From NCBI RefSeq assembly GCF_028681615.1, contig NZ_JAQUHV010000007.1, forward strand, positions 1-64,000: a stretch of 64,000 nucleotides of DNA, read 5' to 3'. Below are positions 1-8,203 of the stretch, piece by piece. The notes under the pieces were generated by a model that saw nothing but the letters and a program-made list of their open reading frames with translations, had not been told where the DNA came from and searched no databases. How positions within the stretch are numbered: the first letter of the stretch is position 1; the number at the start of each line of letters is the position of its first letter. Both the position numbers and the translations under genes were made by a program. The stretch comes from Sulfuricurvum sp. (GTDB taxonomy: Bacteria; Campylobacterota; Campylobacteria; Campylobacterales; Sulfurimonadaceae).

Positions 1-59
1 CATCCGGCTAAACCAGCTCCGACAATCACCGCATCATAAGTATAAATGGGAATACTCAT
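1..59 (-). CDS. FAD-dependent flavoprotein, N-terminal fragment
   Basis: Only the first 19 codons are present; the gene runs off the left edge. The peptide begins MSIPIYTYDAVIVGAGLAG, a beta strand followed by a GxGxxG dinucleotide-binding loop, as at the start of FAD proteins such as succinate dehydrogenase/fumarate reductase subunit A. The flavoprotein class is well supported by this motif. The SdhA/FrdA assignment is only an inference from the overall look of the N-terminus. The 199 bases upstream (60-258) hold its promoter region and a short hairpin, and no other gene. Confidence 0.6.
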   Translation of the reverse strand, partial: MSIPIYTYDAVIVGAGLAG

Positions 60-197
60 ACGCCTTCCTTGTTGATAAAATCTGTGGATGATTATAGCGC
101 GCCACTCCTTGTCCAAGATTAAAAAGGGTTATAGAACTCTCTTAGGACGTAAAGTGTGATTTGTTGTCCAAAATAGTAACAATATTGGGATTGATTC

Positions 198-212
198 CAC
201 CCACAATGGGTG
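198..212. other. short perfect hairpin in the 60-258 intergenic region
   Basis: CACCCA (198-203) and TGGGTG (207-212) form a 6-bp stem around a CAA loop. It lies downstream of the minus-strand GGDEF-like gene and upstream of the flavoprotein gene. There is no T-run on the exit side in the minus direction, so it is not a convincing intrinsic terminator. It could be a weak terminator or a protein-binding dyad. Confidence 0.35.
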
Positions 213-258
213 AAAAAGTTACATTTTAGGGAATGAAGAATCGTACTGTTTTGGAAGG

Positions 259-1428
259 TTATCGTAGTTGAGCGACGCGATTTCCTCCGCCTTCTTTGGC
301 TTTTTCGATCAATTTACTTGCATCTTCTATGGTTTCTTCGATGGATTTTGCAGGAGTTTTAAGAATGAAACCGGCACTTAACGTAATTTTGATCGGTCCA
401 AGCTGAGCGTTAAAACTGGATTCTTCGACAGATTGGACGATGGTTTCACACTCTTGTAATGCAGTTTGCTTACTGCTTCGTGACATGATGAATACAAGAC
501 GGTCATCTTCCAAATGGCCGATCAGATCCAACGGCTGTTCATAGAGGGAAATAATTTCTCCTAATTTTATGAAAAGATTTCCAATATCTTCTTTGGATAA
601 GGTGCTGTTAATCAATTCGTATTGATCAATTTCAAAGAGTGCGAGAAATACGGTATTTCCGGATTTACCCGTTTTTTTAGTATTAAAAAGACTGGAAAGT
701 CCTTTTAGATTATTAAGCCCACTTAATGGATGTATAAGTGTTGGATTGAGCATATTTTGGGGTGATTGGCGTAAGATCTTTTTTAGTATGAAATCAACCT
801 CTTTTGTACTTGCTTCTTTTTTGCTTCCGTCAATGTCTATTGAAGATATTTTATTAAGATCATGATAAATTTGATTTAAACGATAGCGATAGAAAATAAG
901 TAGAAACACACAGGTGAAAAATAATAGTATTGCAGTTATTCTAGCGGTTATGATGGATTGGTTAATAATATGAATCTGATAGTCTATCATTCGGTCAATG
1001 TCGGCTAAAAAAGCTGAACGTGCAGTCATCATCCTGCTATTTTGGGAAGAACGTGACATGGCGAGAGATTCACTCCAGATTAAAGCGCTGTCACTAAACG
1101 CTTCTGAAGAGAGTTCTAAAGAACGGAGCAAAGAAGCCTGTTCTTCATTGGACGAGACAAATATATCTAATAATGCTTCCTGACCGGAGAGTTTGACCGA
1201 AAGAGCAATCTCAGATACGGCACCGTTGATTAAGATGGAAGCCATTTTTGGATCGCTCAAATCAGTATTGATGATTTTTTCAATCAGTAGATGCTGATTT
1301 TTTAAAGCACTTAAGCGTTCACCGTATTGCGATATATGAAAGAGTTGCACACTTAATACGGTTATCCCAATACCGAGAAGAAGTAAGGCCATTTTTAGGT
1401 TGAAAAAGACTTTTCGAATTGAAATCAT
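259..1428 (-). CDS. membrane sensor with degenerate GGDEF domain
   Basis: A 389-residue protein with a membrane segment near residues 12-30, a helical periplasmic-type region, a second membrane segment near 160-180, and a C-terminal domain of diguanylate cyclase fold from about 225. The fold is recognisable by LALFEIDQYELIN early in the domain and by the closing ASKLIEKAKEGGGNRVA helix. The catalytic GGDEF signature is replaced by EDDRL in the context GHLEDDRLVFIM. It is therefore probably not an active cyclase and may act as a nucleotide or c-di-GMP binder or a purely structural output. It is transcribed away from thiL. The fold is clear; the signal and partner are unknown. Confidence 0.75.
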   Translation of the reverse strand: MISIRKVFFNLKMALLLLGIGITVLSVQLFHISQYGERLSALKNQHLLIEKIINTDLSDPKMASILINGAVSEIALSVKLSGQEALLDIFVSSNEEQASLLRSLELSSEAFSDSALIWSESLAMSRSSQNSRMMTARSAFLADIDRMIDYQIHIINQSIITARITAILLFFTCVFLLIFYRYRLNQIYHDLNKISSIDIDGSKKEASTKEVDFILKKILRQSPQNMLNPTLIHPLSGLNNLKGLSSLFNTKKTGKSGNTVFLALFEIDQYELINSTLSKEDIGNLFIKLGEIISLYEQPLDLIGHLEDDRLVFIMSRSSKQTALQECETIVQSVEESSFNAQLGPIKITLSAGFILKTPAKSIEETIEDASKLIEKAKEGGGNRVAQLR

Positions 1429-1537
1429 GATGATAGGTACTCCCGTTAAATTGGGTTTTTATAAATGAATTGAATATATTCTATCATAGAAATAACTATA
1501 AAATTCAATATTAACGGTTTCATAATCTAATTTTGTT

Positions 1538-1543
1538 TATAAT
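1538..1543 (+). promoter_or_regulatory. -10 box for the thiL-truD-psd operon
   Basis: A consensus TATAAT lies 33 bases upstream of the thiL GTG start in AT-rich DNA, within the divergent gap to the GGDEF-like gene. No good -35 hexamer is visible, so the promoter call rests on the -10 box alone. Confidence 0.45.
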
Positions 1544-1576
1544 AAGATCATTTTATTTAACAGACGGATACTTGGC

Positions 1577-2401
1577 GTGAATGTTGAAAACTATTTTATC
1601 TCCACTTTCCGTTCTTCTCAAAAGTATATTGGTGATGATGGTGCATGCATCGGAAAATGGGTCTATAGCAAGGATCTTTTTTTTGAAAATGTCCATTTTA
1701 AACGGAAGTGGCTGACCCCGTATCAGATCGGGTATAAGGCGATGATCATCAATATATCCGATGCAGTTGCTATGAATGCAACTCCAAAATACGCATTACT
1801 TGGTGTTGCGATGCCAAAATCCATGAGTCTTCATGAGATGGATGAACTCTCGCGAGGAATGCAAGAGGCTACTTCACAATACGGTGTTGAGATTATCGGC
1901 GGAGATACGATCGGTAACAGCAAACTCGATTTATCGATTACGATTGTCTCGCATGCAAGCCATCCTCTTTTGCGCCGAGGGATAAAAAAGGGGGATGTGA
2001 TCGCATACACCGGGACGATAGGACAATCGGCAAAAGAGCTGAATTATCTGCTCTCCGGAGGAAAAACGCATTCGAAAAGCCGTTTTGTTGCACCTCGTCT
2101 GCGTCAAGGGTTCGTCCGTCGATCTCGCCGTTATTTACGTGCCGGAATGGATATTTCCGATGGACTTTTCAGTGATGTCGAGAAGTTGTGCAGTGTAAAC
2201 CGGATGAGAATCCGTTTTGAGAAAAAAATTGCCAAAAAAATTGGATGCAGCGGAGAAGAGTATGAGATGCTGATTGCATTTTCTCCTAAGCGTCTATCAA
2301 CAATTCGGCGTATAGCCGCAGTATCTCGAACACCTGTTACCGTTGTCGGCAAAGTGCAACGGGGAAGATTCACCAATCGCTGTAAGCGTCATCATTTTTA
2401 G
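1577..2401 (+). CDS. thiL: thiamine-monophosphate kinase
   Basis: ThiL phosphorylates thiamine monophosphate to thiamine pyrophosphate with ATP in the cytoplasm. The 274-residue protein shows the family motifs in order: IGDDGAC near residue 20, NISDAVAMNATPKYAL near 60, GGDT near 107, and MDISDGL near 190, which hold the Mg-ATP and substrate residues. It starts with GTG. It is slightly shorter than the usual ~310-330 residues, which is common in this phylum. It heads an operon with truD (gap 7 bases) and psd. The motifs make the assignment secure. Confidence 0.9.
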   Translation: MNVENYFISTFRSSQKYIGDDGACIGKWVYSKDLFFENVHFKRKWLTPYQIGYKAMIINISDAVAMNATPKYALLGVAMPKSMSLHEMDELSRGMQEATSQYGVEIIGGDTIGNSKLDLSITIVSHASHPLLRRGIKKGDVIAYTGTIGQSAKELNYLLSGGKTHSKSRFVAPRLRQGFVRRSRRYLRAGMDISDGLFSDVEKLCSVNRMRIRFEKKIAKKIGCSGEEYEMLIAFSPKRLSTIRRIAAVSRTPVTVVGKVQRGRFTNRCKRHHF

Positions 2402-2408
2402 GAGTTTC

Positions 2409-3500
2409 ATGGAACGTCAATATTATTTACCGCATAGCCCTATCGAATTTCATTTTCGTCAATCTGCCCGGGATTTTGTGGTAGATGAGATCCCTTTATA
2501 TCCTTTTAGCGGGGATGGAGAGCACTTGGTACTGCATGTCCGCAAAAAAAATCTTTCAACATGGCAAATGATTGATATTTTCAGCAATCATTTGGGAATC
2601 AAAGGGCGTGATATCGGTTACGCAGGTCTAAAAGATAAAAATGCTCAGACCAAACAGTATATCTCTCTTCCGCGAAAGTTTGAATCGGTATTGGAAAACT
2701 TCGAACATGAGGGGATCAAAATCCTCGAAAAAACGTACCATAACAATAAAATAAGAGTCGGACATCTCAAAGGGAACCGATTTTTTATCCGTTTGAAAAA
2801 AGTCAATCCGACAGCGGCGAAGAAAATTCAAGAAGCCCTTAAAATGATCAAGCAAAACGGGATGCCGAATTATTTTGGATTCCAGCGATTCGGATTGGAC
2901 GGTGAGAACTATAAAAAAGGGCAGGCCATTTTAGCCGGTACGTTAAAAGAACGTAACAAAAAATTAGCTCAATTTTATGTGAACTCGTATCAGAGCTATC
3001 TGTTTAACGATTGGTTAAGTCGTCGAATCCAGATATCCAAGTTGGTTGAAGGATTCGGTATTGACGAATTGTGCAGTGTTTTGCCTTTGCCAAAAGACGA
3101 ACTAGAAGCGATGAAAGCCCAAAAACATCCGTTTAAATTAATACACGGGGATGTGATGATGCATTATCCGTACGGAAAACTGTTTCATTACGAGAGCAGT
3201 GAAGAAGTTGAGCGGTTTAACAAACGGGATATCTCAGTCAGCGGGCTTCTCAGCGGTAAACGTGCGACTCGTGCCGTCGGATTGGCGGAGAGCGTTGAAA
3301 AAGAGTACGATACCATTACCAGCGGGATTGACGGGGCACGTCGATACGGATGGATTTTCCCTGAAGAGATCGAAGGGGAATACAAAGAGAATGATGCATG
3401 GTTTGAACTTCATTTTACCCTTCCAAAAGGGTGTTATGCCACCGTTTTGATCGAAGAGATCGCTAAACGCCCAATTCAAACCGACGAAACTCAGGAGTAA
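2409..3500 (+). CDS. truD: tRNA pseudouridine(13) synthase TruD
   Basis: TruD isomerises U13 of tRNA to pseudouridine. The 363-residue protein carries the catalytic-aspartate motif GYAGLKDKNAQTKQY (Asp76) and the NYFGFQRFG motif near residue 155, both diagnostic of the family. A longer open frame exists upstream. The ATG at 2409 is preferred because TAGGAG lies 5-9 bases before it and the conserved N-terminus (YLPHSPIEFHFRQSARDF) begins there. It sits between thiL and psd; the stop at 3500 is two bases before the psd start, indicating translational coupling. Confidence 0.93.
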   Translation: MERQYYLPHSPIEFHFRQSARDFVVDEIPLYPFSGDGEHLVLHVRKKNLSTWQMIDIFSNHLGIKGRDIGYAGLKDKNAQTKQYISLPRKFESVLENFEHEGIKILEKTYHNNKIRVGHLKGNRFFIRLKKVNPTAAKKIQEALKMIKQNGMPNYFGFQRFGLDGENYKKGQAILAGTLKERNKKLAQFYVNSYQSYLFNDWLSRRIQISKLVEGFGIDELCSVLPLPKDELEAMKAQKHPFKLIHGDVMMHYPYGKLFHYESSEEVERFNKRDISVSGLLSGKRATRAVGLAESVEKEYDTITSGIDGARRYGWIFPEEIEGEYKENDAWFELHFTLPKGCYATVLIEEIAKRPIQTDETQE

Positions 3501-3502
3501 GT

Positions 3503-4321
3503 ATGAAGCAACATTTTACCTCGGCATTGTCCCAAACTTTTGGACGTTTTGCGTCTAAAGAGCATGGGAGAACTTTTCAAAATATGATTAATCGCACCTA
3601 CGTACGGGCGATGGGATTGGATATGTCTGATTTTGAATCACCCGAATCGTATCCGAGTCTTAATGCTCTCTTTACCCGAAAGTTTCGTCATAAACGATCA
3701 TTTTCTAACGATCCTCTTGATATGATCAGCCCGTGCGATTCATTGATTACGGAATGCGGAGCGATCAAAGAAGATTTGGCATTACAGATCAAAGGGATGA
3801 GCTACAGTGTCGACGGTGTGTTGGGTGAGGGAATTTCAAGTGATTCGAAAAAAAGCATCCGTAACGGAACATTTGTTAATTTTTATCTCTCTCCGCGCGA
3901 TTACCACCGTTACCATGCCCCGATCGATATGCAGGTACTTCATGCAGTGCATATTCCCGGAAAACTGTATCCCGTTAATATCCCTTCACTCAAAAAACAG
4001 GTGAATCTTTTTATCGAAAACGAACGGGTTGTTTTGGAATGTTTAAGTGCTCAGGGAAAACGCTTTTTTTTGATCCTTGTAGGTGCGCTTAATGTCGGTG
4101 AAATGGAAGTGAGTTTTGAGCCGCGTATACAAACAAATACCGTATCAACACCGAGTCAATACAGCTATAGAGACCTTTACCTGAGTAAAGGCGATGATTT
4201 CGGGTGTTTTCGAATGGGCTCGACTATTGTTATGCTGTGCGAAAAAGAGATGCTGGAACTCGGAGTCTCGACTGGGCACAATGTCCGTTTTGCTCAGACG
4301 ATTGCACGGATTAACGCTTAG
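3503..4321 (+). CDS. psd: phosphatidylserine decarboxylase proenzyme
   Basis: Psd converts phosphatidylserine to phosphatidylethanolamine at the inner membrane. It self-cleaves to create an N-terminal pyruvoyl group from a serine in an (L/M)GST motif. Here the motif is FRMGSTIV with the reactive Ser at about residue 240 of 272, leaving a short alpha chain of typical size. The conserved SPRDYHRYHAPID segment near 130 supplies the His/Asp residues of the catalytic triad. It is the last gene of thiL-truD-psd, starting after AGGAGTAAGT. Its 3' end overlaps the convergent gene at 4311 by 11 bases. Confidence 0.93.
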   Translation: MKQHFTSALSQTFGRFASKEHGRTFQNMINRTYVRAMGLDMSDFESPESYPSLNALFTRKFRHKRSFSNDPLDMISPCDSLITECGAIKEDLALQIKGMSYSVDGVLGEGISSDSKKSIRNGTFVNFYLSPRDYHRYHAPIDMQVLHAVHIPGKLYPVNIPSLKKQVNLFIENERVVLECLSAQGKRFFLILVGALNVGEMEVSFEPRIQTNTVSTPSQYSYRDLYLSKGDDFGCFRMGSTIVMLCEKEMLELGVSTGHNVRFAQTIARINA

Positions 4322-4913
4322 CAATAATATCCAAACGTAATTGCAGATGTCCATCTTCTTCATGGATATCGATGCTGCTGTCGATCGGTGGATGCAGTTT
4401 GTTTAGTGCACCTTGGACAGAATGAAAAACGTGCATAAATTTTTGGAACATCGGAGCCTTGATATAATCAATGTGTCCTTGTTTGATTTCATTCGCTATG
4501 ACATTGATTCCGGCATAGTAGACTGCTTTATTGACGGAGCGGCTGATTTGATAATTACGCATTAACTCAATATTACGTATCAGGACATCACGTTCTTCAT
4601 CTCCCAAAACTTTGTTCTCATGTGCACGTTTTAATTCATTCGCTATCTCATTTTCTGCAATTTTACGGCGTTCTTCGATCTGATCAACAAGGGTTGCATC
4701 TTTGCTTTTGATAAGATTGAAGATGATATCGGCATTCAGCGGCTCGGCTTTTGCAAGATAGGTATACCGTTCATTGGCCTGATAGTTGTGATCGAGTGCT
4801 TGAATCAGCTCTGCAACGATACTGATATAAGCGAATTTGTCTTCTTTATTTAGATCAAATGTAATTCCGTGAGCTGAGATTAGAGGTTTTGGTCCGGCGT
4901 ACTGAAGAGGCAT
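4311..4913 (-). CDS. conserved hypothetical protein, mainly helical
   Basis: A 200-residue soluble protein with no signal peptide or membrane segment. It is predicted mostly helical, with a charged central segment (KDATLVDQIEERRKIAENE) that could form a coiled coil. The ATG at 4913 is chosen because AAGGAG lies 8 bases upstream; an in-frame GTG three codons earlier overlaps that ribosome-binding site. I recognise no domain. It is convergent with psd (11-base overlap) and sits 55 bases downstream of ychF on the same strand, so it may be cotranscribed with ychF. Its function is unknown. Confidence 0.65.
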   Translation of the reverse strand: MPLQYAGPKPLISAHGITFDLNKEDKFAYISIVAELIQALDHNYQANERYTYLAKAEPLNADIIFNLIKSKDATLVDQIEERRKIAENEIANELKRAHENKVLGDEERDVLIRNIELMRNYQISRSVNKAVYYAGINVIANEIKQGHIDYIKAPMFQKFMHVFHSVQGALNKLHPPIDSSIDIHEEDGHLQLRLDIIAKR

Positions 4914-4968
4914 GTAAATCACTCCTTGACAATGTATGCCCCACTATCTGAGGCAATAATTTTAATTA

Positions 4969-6069
4969 TTATACATTAAATCTAAAGTGCATGATATCAC
5001 CGTCTTGCACAATATACTCTTTACCTTCTAAACGCATTTTCCCAGCTTCTTTCGATTTGGCTTCGCCGCCGCAGGCAACGAAGTCTTCATATCCGATTAC
5101 TTCGGCGCGGATAAATCCTTTTTCAAAGTCGTTATGGATAACGGCCGCCGCTTTTGGTGCAGTCGTATTTTTGTGAATAGTCCAAGCACGCACCTCTTTG
5201 ACTCCGGCGGTGAAGTAGCTCATGAGACCGAGTTTATCGAATCCTTTGCGGATGATTTGCTCTAGTCCTGATTCTTCGACACCCATGTCACGTAGGAACT
5301 CATCACGCTCGTCATCTTCCATACCGACGAGTTCTTCTTCGATTTTTGCGCAGAGTTTGATCACTTCACAGCCGTGTTTAGCAGCGTGTTCGCGAAGACG
5401 TACAACATATTCATTATCTTCGGTGAGACCGTCTTCATCAACGTTGGCACCGTACATGATCTCTTTAGCACTCAAAAGTCGAGTTTCACTCATCAGTTTT
5501 TCATACATTTCCGAATCGGCTTTCGGGAAATTGCGCGCAAGGTTCCCTTCCGCCAAAAACTCTGCCAACTCTTCGGCAAACGCCATCATCGCTGCGGCAT
5601 CTTTTTCGTTTTTCGCCTGTTTTTTGAGACGCTCGATACGGTTGGTCAACACTTCGATATCGGCGAAAATCAGCTCGTTTTCGATGATCTCAACGTCAAG
5701 CAACGGATCGATACGCCCTTCGGTATGGACGATATTGTCATCTTCGAAACAACGGACGATTTGCAGGATTACTTCGGTTTCACGGATGTTTGAGAGAAAT
5801 TTGTTCCCCAAACCTTCACCTTTGCTCGCACCCTTAACGAGTCCTGCGATATCGACGAAATCAAGAGTCGAGTATTGGATACGTTCAGGGTTGACGATTT
5901 TGGCAAGTTCATTCAAACGGACATCTGGTACCGGAACGGTCGCTTTGTTCGGCTCGATCGTACAGAACGGATAGTTCGCCGCTTCGGCGTTTTGTGCTTT
6001 GGTAAGTGCGTTAAAGGTGGTCGATTTTCCGACGTTTGGTAATCCTACGAGTCCGATTGATAAGCCCAT
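4969..6069 (-). CDS. ychF: redox-regulated ribosome-binding ATPase YchF (OLA1)
   Basis: A 366-residue P-loop GTPase-fold protein that prefers ATP and binds the ribosome. The P loop GLPNVGKST begins at residue 8. The switch II region reads DIAGLVKGASKGEGLGNKFL around 70. The nucleotide-specificity position reads NVDE rather than NKxD, as expected for the ATP-specific YchF/OLA1 family. A C-terminal TGS domain ends the protein (KEYIVQDGDIMHFRF). A perfect -10 box lies upstream on the minus strand at 6120-6115. Inference: the gene was once read from the pepA operon before the toxin-antitoxin cassette came between them. Confidence 0.95.
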   Translation of the reverse strand: MGLSIGLVGLPNVGKSTTFNALTKAQNAEAANYPFCTIEPNKATVPVPDVRLNELAKIVNPERIQYSTLDFVDIAGLVKGASKGEGLGNKFLSNIRETEVILQIVRCFEDDNIVHTEGRIDPLLDVEIIENELIFADIEVLTNRIERLKKQAKNEKDAAAMMAFAEELAEFLAEGNLARNFPKADSEMYEKLMSETRLLSAKEIMYGANVDEDGLTEDNEYVVRLREHAAKHGCEVIKLCAKIEEELVGMEDDERDEFLRDMGVEESGLEQIIRKGFDKLGLMSYFTAGVKEVRAWTIHKNTTAPKAAAVIHNDFEKGFIRAEVIGYEDFVACGGEAKSKEAGKMRLEGKEYIVQDGDIMHFRFNV

Positions 6070-6114
6070 TTAGTGTGTCCTTGATAGTGTTTCGATATGT
6101 CAATAATTGGCGCA

Positions 6115-6120
6115 ATTATA
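6115..6120 (-). promoter_or_regulatory. -10 box for ychF
   Basis: On the minus strand this reads TATAAT, within TGTATTATAATTGCG, 45 bases upstream of the ychF start. No strong -35 lies at a standard distance. It would allow ychF to be expressed independently of the genes beyond the toxin-antitoxin cassette. Confidence 0.45.
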
Positions 6121-6167
6121 ATACAGTGTTGTTGATAAGGGACTGAGGGGGAAAATGAGAAAGGGAT

Positions 6168-6186
6168 TTCCCGATCGAGTCGGGAA
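6168..6186. repeat. palindromic TTCCCGA/TCGGGAA hairpin, left flank of TA cassette
   Basis: TTCCCGA (6168-6174) and TCGGGAA (6180-6186) form a 7-bp stem with loop TCGAG, followed by TGACG. Read on the minus strand it gives CGTCATTCCCGACTCGATCG. This resembles the CGTCATTCCCG-type palindromic repeats scattered through many proteobacterial genomes. A related hairpin lies at 6741-6758 on the other side of the relB-relE pair. Confidence 0.55.
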
Positions 6187-6201
6187 TGACGAAAAAAATA
6201 A

Positions 6202-6238
6202 ATGATGCAATATCATCATGATGCAATTATGCTATAAT
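6202..6238 (+). promoter_or_regulatory. autoregulated promoter/operator of the toxin-antitoxin operon
   Basis: Two direct copies of ATGATGCAAT (6202-6211 and 6218-6227) are spaced 16 bases apart. The perfect palindrome CATCATGATG (6214-6223) lies between and over them. A consensus TATAAT -10 box follows at 6233-6238, with a ribosome-binding site AAAAGGAG before the ATG at 6259. This fits ribbon-helix-helix antitoxin autorepression, where dimers bind a short palindrome over the promoter. Confidence 0.6.
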
Positions 6239-6258
6239 GCTAATAAAAAGGAGATGCT

Positions 6259-6483
6259 ATGAGTGTACGTACCACCATTACCCTCGATGAGGATATCCTC
6301 AAACTCCTCAAACTAAAAGCGTTGGAGACCTCCGAATCGCTTTCCTCACTCGTCAATAATATCGTTATCGACGCATTTCGAGAAGACGCAAGCGACTTAA
6401 AGGTATTTGATGAACGTAAAAATGAAGAGACGTTATCGTTCGAGTCATTTTTAAAACAGCTGGAAGCAAATGGTAAGCTATAA
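6259..6483 (+). CDS. ribbon-helix-helix antitoxin (RelB/CopG-like)
   Basis: A 74-residue protein whose N-terminus RTTITLDEDILKLLKLKALE is a typical ribbon-helix-helix DNA-binding strand and helix. The acidic C-terminus (NEETLSFESFLKQLE) would wrap the toxin. Its 3' end overlaps the toxin start by 14 bases, the usual antitoxin-first coupling. It probably represses its own promoter through the palindrome at 6214-6223. It could equally be placed in the DinJ, ParD or CopG subfamilies. Confidence 0.8.
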   Translation: MSVRTTITLDEDILKLLKLKALETSESLSSLVNNIVIDAFREDASDLKVFDERKNEETLSFESFLKQLEANGKL

Positions 6484-6733
6484 AATCGAGATCAAAAAAT
6501 CGGCGGCGAAAGAGATAGAAAATCTCCCCTCAGTTGTTTTGAAAAGGGTTGTTTCTCATATCCAAGAACTCGCTAATGAACCAAGACCGCTCGGGTGTAA
6601 AAAACTGAGCGGTGATGAAAAATATCGGCTTAGAGTAGGGGATTATCGGATTTTATACGAGATCGAAGATGAAATCGTGACGGTATATGTCGTTAAAGTG
6701 GCGCACCGAAAAGAAGTTTATCGGATGTTATAG
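6470..6733 (+). CDS. RelE/ParE-family toxin
   Basis: An 87-residue RelE-superfamily toxin, probably a ribosome-dependent mRNA interferase. Diagnostic segments are KIEIKKSAAKEIENLP at the N-terminus, LANEPRPLGCKKLSG in the middle, YRLRVGDYRILYEIED, and the C-terminal VYVVKVAHRKEVYR with the basic and Tyr residues of the active-site strand. It is translated from an ATG inside the antitoxin gene. The pair sits as an isolated plus-strand cassette within a minus-strand housekeeping series and ends 33 bases before the convergent pepA stop. Confidence 0.85.
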   Translation: MVSYKIEIKKSAAKEIENLPSVVLKRVVSHIQELANEPRPLGCKKLSGDEKYRLRVGDYRILYEIEDEIVTVYVVKVAHRKEVYRML

Positions 6734-6740
6734 AGCCGAA

Positions 6741-6758
6741 TTCCCGCTGGTGCGGGAA
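6741..6758. repeat. palindromic TTCCCGC/GCGGGAA hairpin, right flank of TA cassette
   Basis: TTCCCGC (6741-6747) and GCGGGAA (6752-6758) form a 7-bp GC-rich stem with loop TGGT, between the relE stop and the convergent pepA stop. It could serve as a terminator for either gene, although the neighbouring homopolymer (GAAAAAAG) follows on the plus strand as A rather than T. Its similarity to the 6168-6186 hairpin suggests related repeats bounding the cassette. Confidence 0.5.
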
Positions 6759-6766
6759 GAAAAAAG

Positions 6767-8203
6767 TTATTTGCAGTGCTCCATGAGCCAGTTGAGCGTC
6801 ATACGGACACCTGCACCCGTACCGCCGTAGGTATGGACATCCCATGCGCTTTCGGTATAGGCAGAACCCGCGATATCGAAATGAACCCATTTCTCTTTCA
6901 TATCCTCATCGATGAAGTTATCGAGGAACAGCGCGGCCGTGATCGCTCCGCCGTAAGGTTTGCTAGAGACGTTGCACACATCGGCAAGGTCGCTTTTGAT
7001 CAGTTTTTTGAGGTGGCGGTTGAACGGCAGCATACCGCAGTATTCGCCTGCAGAAGCACCCGCTTCGATAAACGAATGTTTAAGCGCTTCGTTATGCCCC
7101 ATAACTCCTGTCGTGTACGGCCCAAGAGCAACCATACAAGCACCTGTGAGGGTCGCGAAATCGAAGAGATAGTCCGCTTTAACATTTTCCTGCGCATAGC
7201 CGAGAACGTCTGCTAGGACAAGGCGGCCTTCTGCATCGGTATTGCGTACTTCGATCGTTTTTCCGTTTTTGGCACGGAGGACGTCATCGGGTTTGTAGGC
7301 GTTACCGCTGATCATGTTTTCAACGGCACCGACAAACGCGTGTACTTCGATATCGAGTTCCAGCTCACTGATCGCTTTGATCATCCCCATGACGGCACAG
7401 CCGCCGGCTTTGTCCATTTTCATCGTGACCATCGAGGTCGCAGCTTTGAGGCTGAGCCCGCCGCTGTCGTATGTGAGACCTTTACCGACGAGGGTAATGA
7501 CCTTTTTTGGGTTCTCAGGTTTGTAGGCGAGATGAATCAGGCGGGGAGGGTGGGCAGAACCTCGTCCGACAGAGAGCATCGCAAACATTTTTTCGTCTTC
7601 AAGTCCGTTGACATCTAAAATGGTACATTCGAGGTTGTTGCTTGTCGCGAGAGCATCCGCCGTTACGGCCATCTGCTGAGGCGTCATATCATCGGGAGTT
7701 TGGTTGACCAGATTACGGACAAAATTGGTCGCTTTGGAAATGATGAGAGTTCGGTTTAAAACGGCTTCCAATGCGTCGAAATCGTTCGATGATCCGTCAT
7801 TGTTTTCATGCGAAAAGATGACTTCGGAAAGTTGTGAAGGTTTCGGCTCGGATTTATAGCTTTCAAATTTGTAACTGCCCAGCACTACCCCTTCGATCAA
7901 CGCACAGAAGCGTTCAGCGGAATATTGGGCACATTTGAGTGATGTGTAAGCGTAGTTCATGGCGGCTTTGACGGCGACTGCCATTGCGGAGCGATAGAGC
8001 TCGTCGCTTTCTTCTTTGTCTATACCGCAGATGAGAAGACGGTGTTCATGCAGGGCACAGAGTTGTTCCTGTTCCGCTTTGAATCCTGCCTGCGATAATA
8101 GTGCATGGTGGGGATGAAATTCGAGTGTTTTGGAACTTACAAATTCCAGTGTAAGTTCGGCCCCGATTTGTTCAAGTGGTTGATTATACAGTTTGACGTT
8201 CAC
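6767..8203 (-). CDS. pepA: cytosol leucyl aminopeptidase
   Basis: An M17 leucyl aminopeptidase of 478 residues that removes N-terminal amino acids from peptides using two metal ions. The family signature NTDAEGRLVLADVL is present, as are VGKGLTYDSGGLSLK and KMDKAGGCAVMG, which carry the metal ligands and catalytic lysine. The GTG at 8203 is preferred over an ATG nine codons upstream: GGAGAA lies 5 bases before the GTG, and the protein then starts NVKLYNQPLEQ. The start overlaps the end of the DedA gene by 20 bases, so the two are translationally coupled. Confidence 0.93.
   Translation of the reverse strand: MNVKLYNQPLEQIGAELTLEFVSSKTLEFHPHHALLSQAGFKAEQEQLCALHEHRLLICGIDKEESDELYRSAMAVAVKAAMNYAYTSLKCAQYSAERFCALIEGVVLGSYKFESYKSEPKPSQLSEVIFSHENNDGSSNDFDALEAVLNRTLIISKATNFVRNLVNQTPDDMTPQQMAVTADALATSNNLECTILDVNGLEDEKMFAMLSVGRGSAHPPRLIHLAYKPENPKKVITLVGKGLTYDSGGLSLKAATSMVTMKMDKAGGCAVMGMIKAISELELDIEVHAFVGAVENMISGNAYKPDDVLRAKNGKTIEVRNTDAEGRLVLADVLGYAQENVKADYLFDFATLTGACMVALGPYTTGVMGHNEALKHSFIEAGASAGEYCGMLPFNRHLKKLIKSDLADVCNVSSKPYGGAITAALFLDNFIDEDMKEKWVHFDIAGSAYTESAWDVHTYGGTGAGVRMTLNWLMEHCK

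Noticed and set aside
5222-5974. Serine-rich 250-codon frame opposite ychF
   Set aside because: The composition is typical of an antisense shadow and the ychF motifs account for the region.
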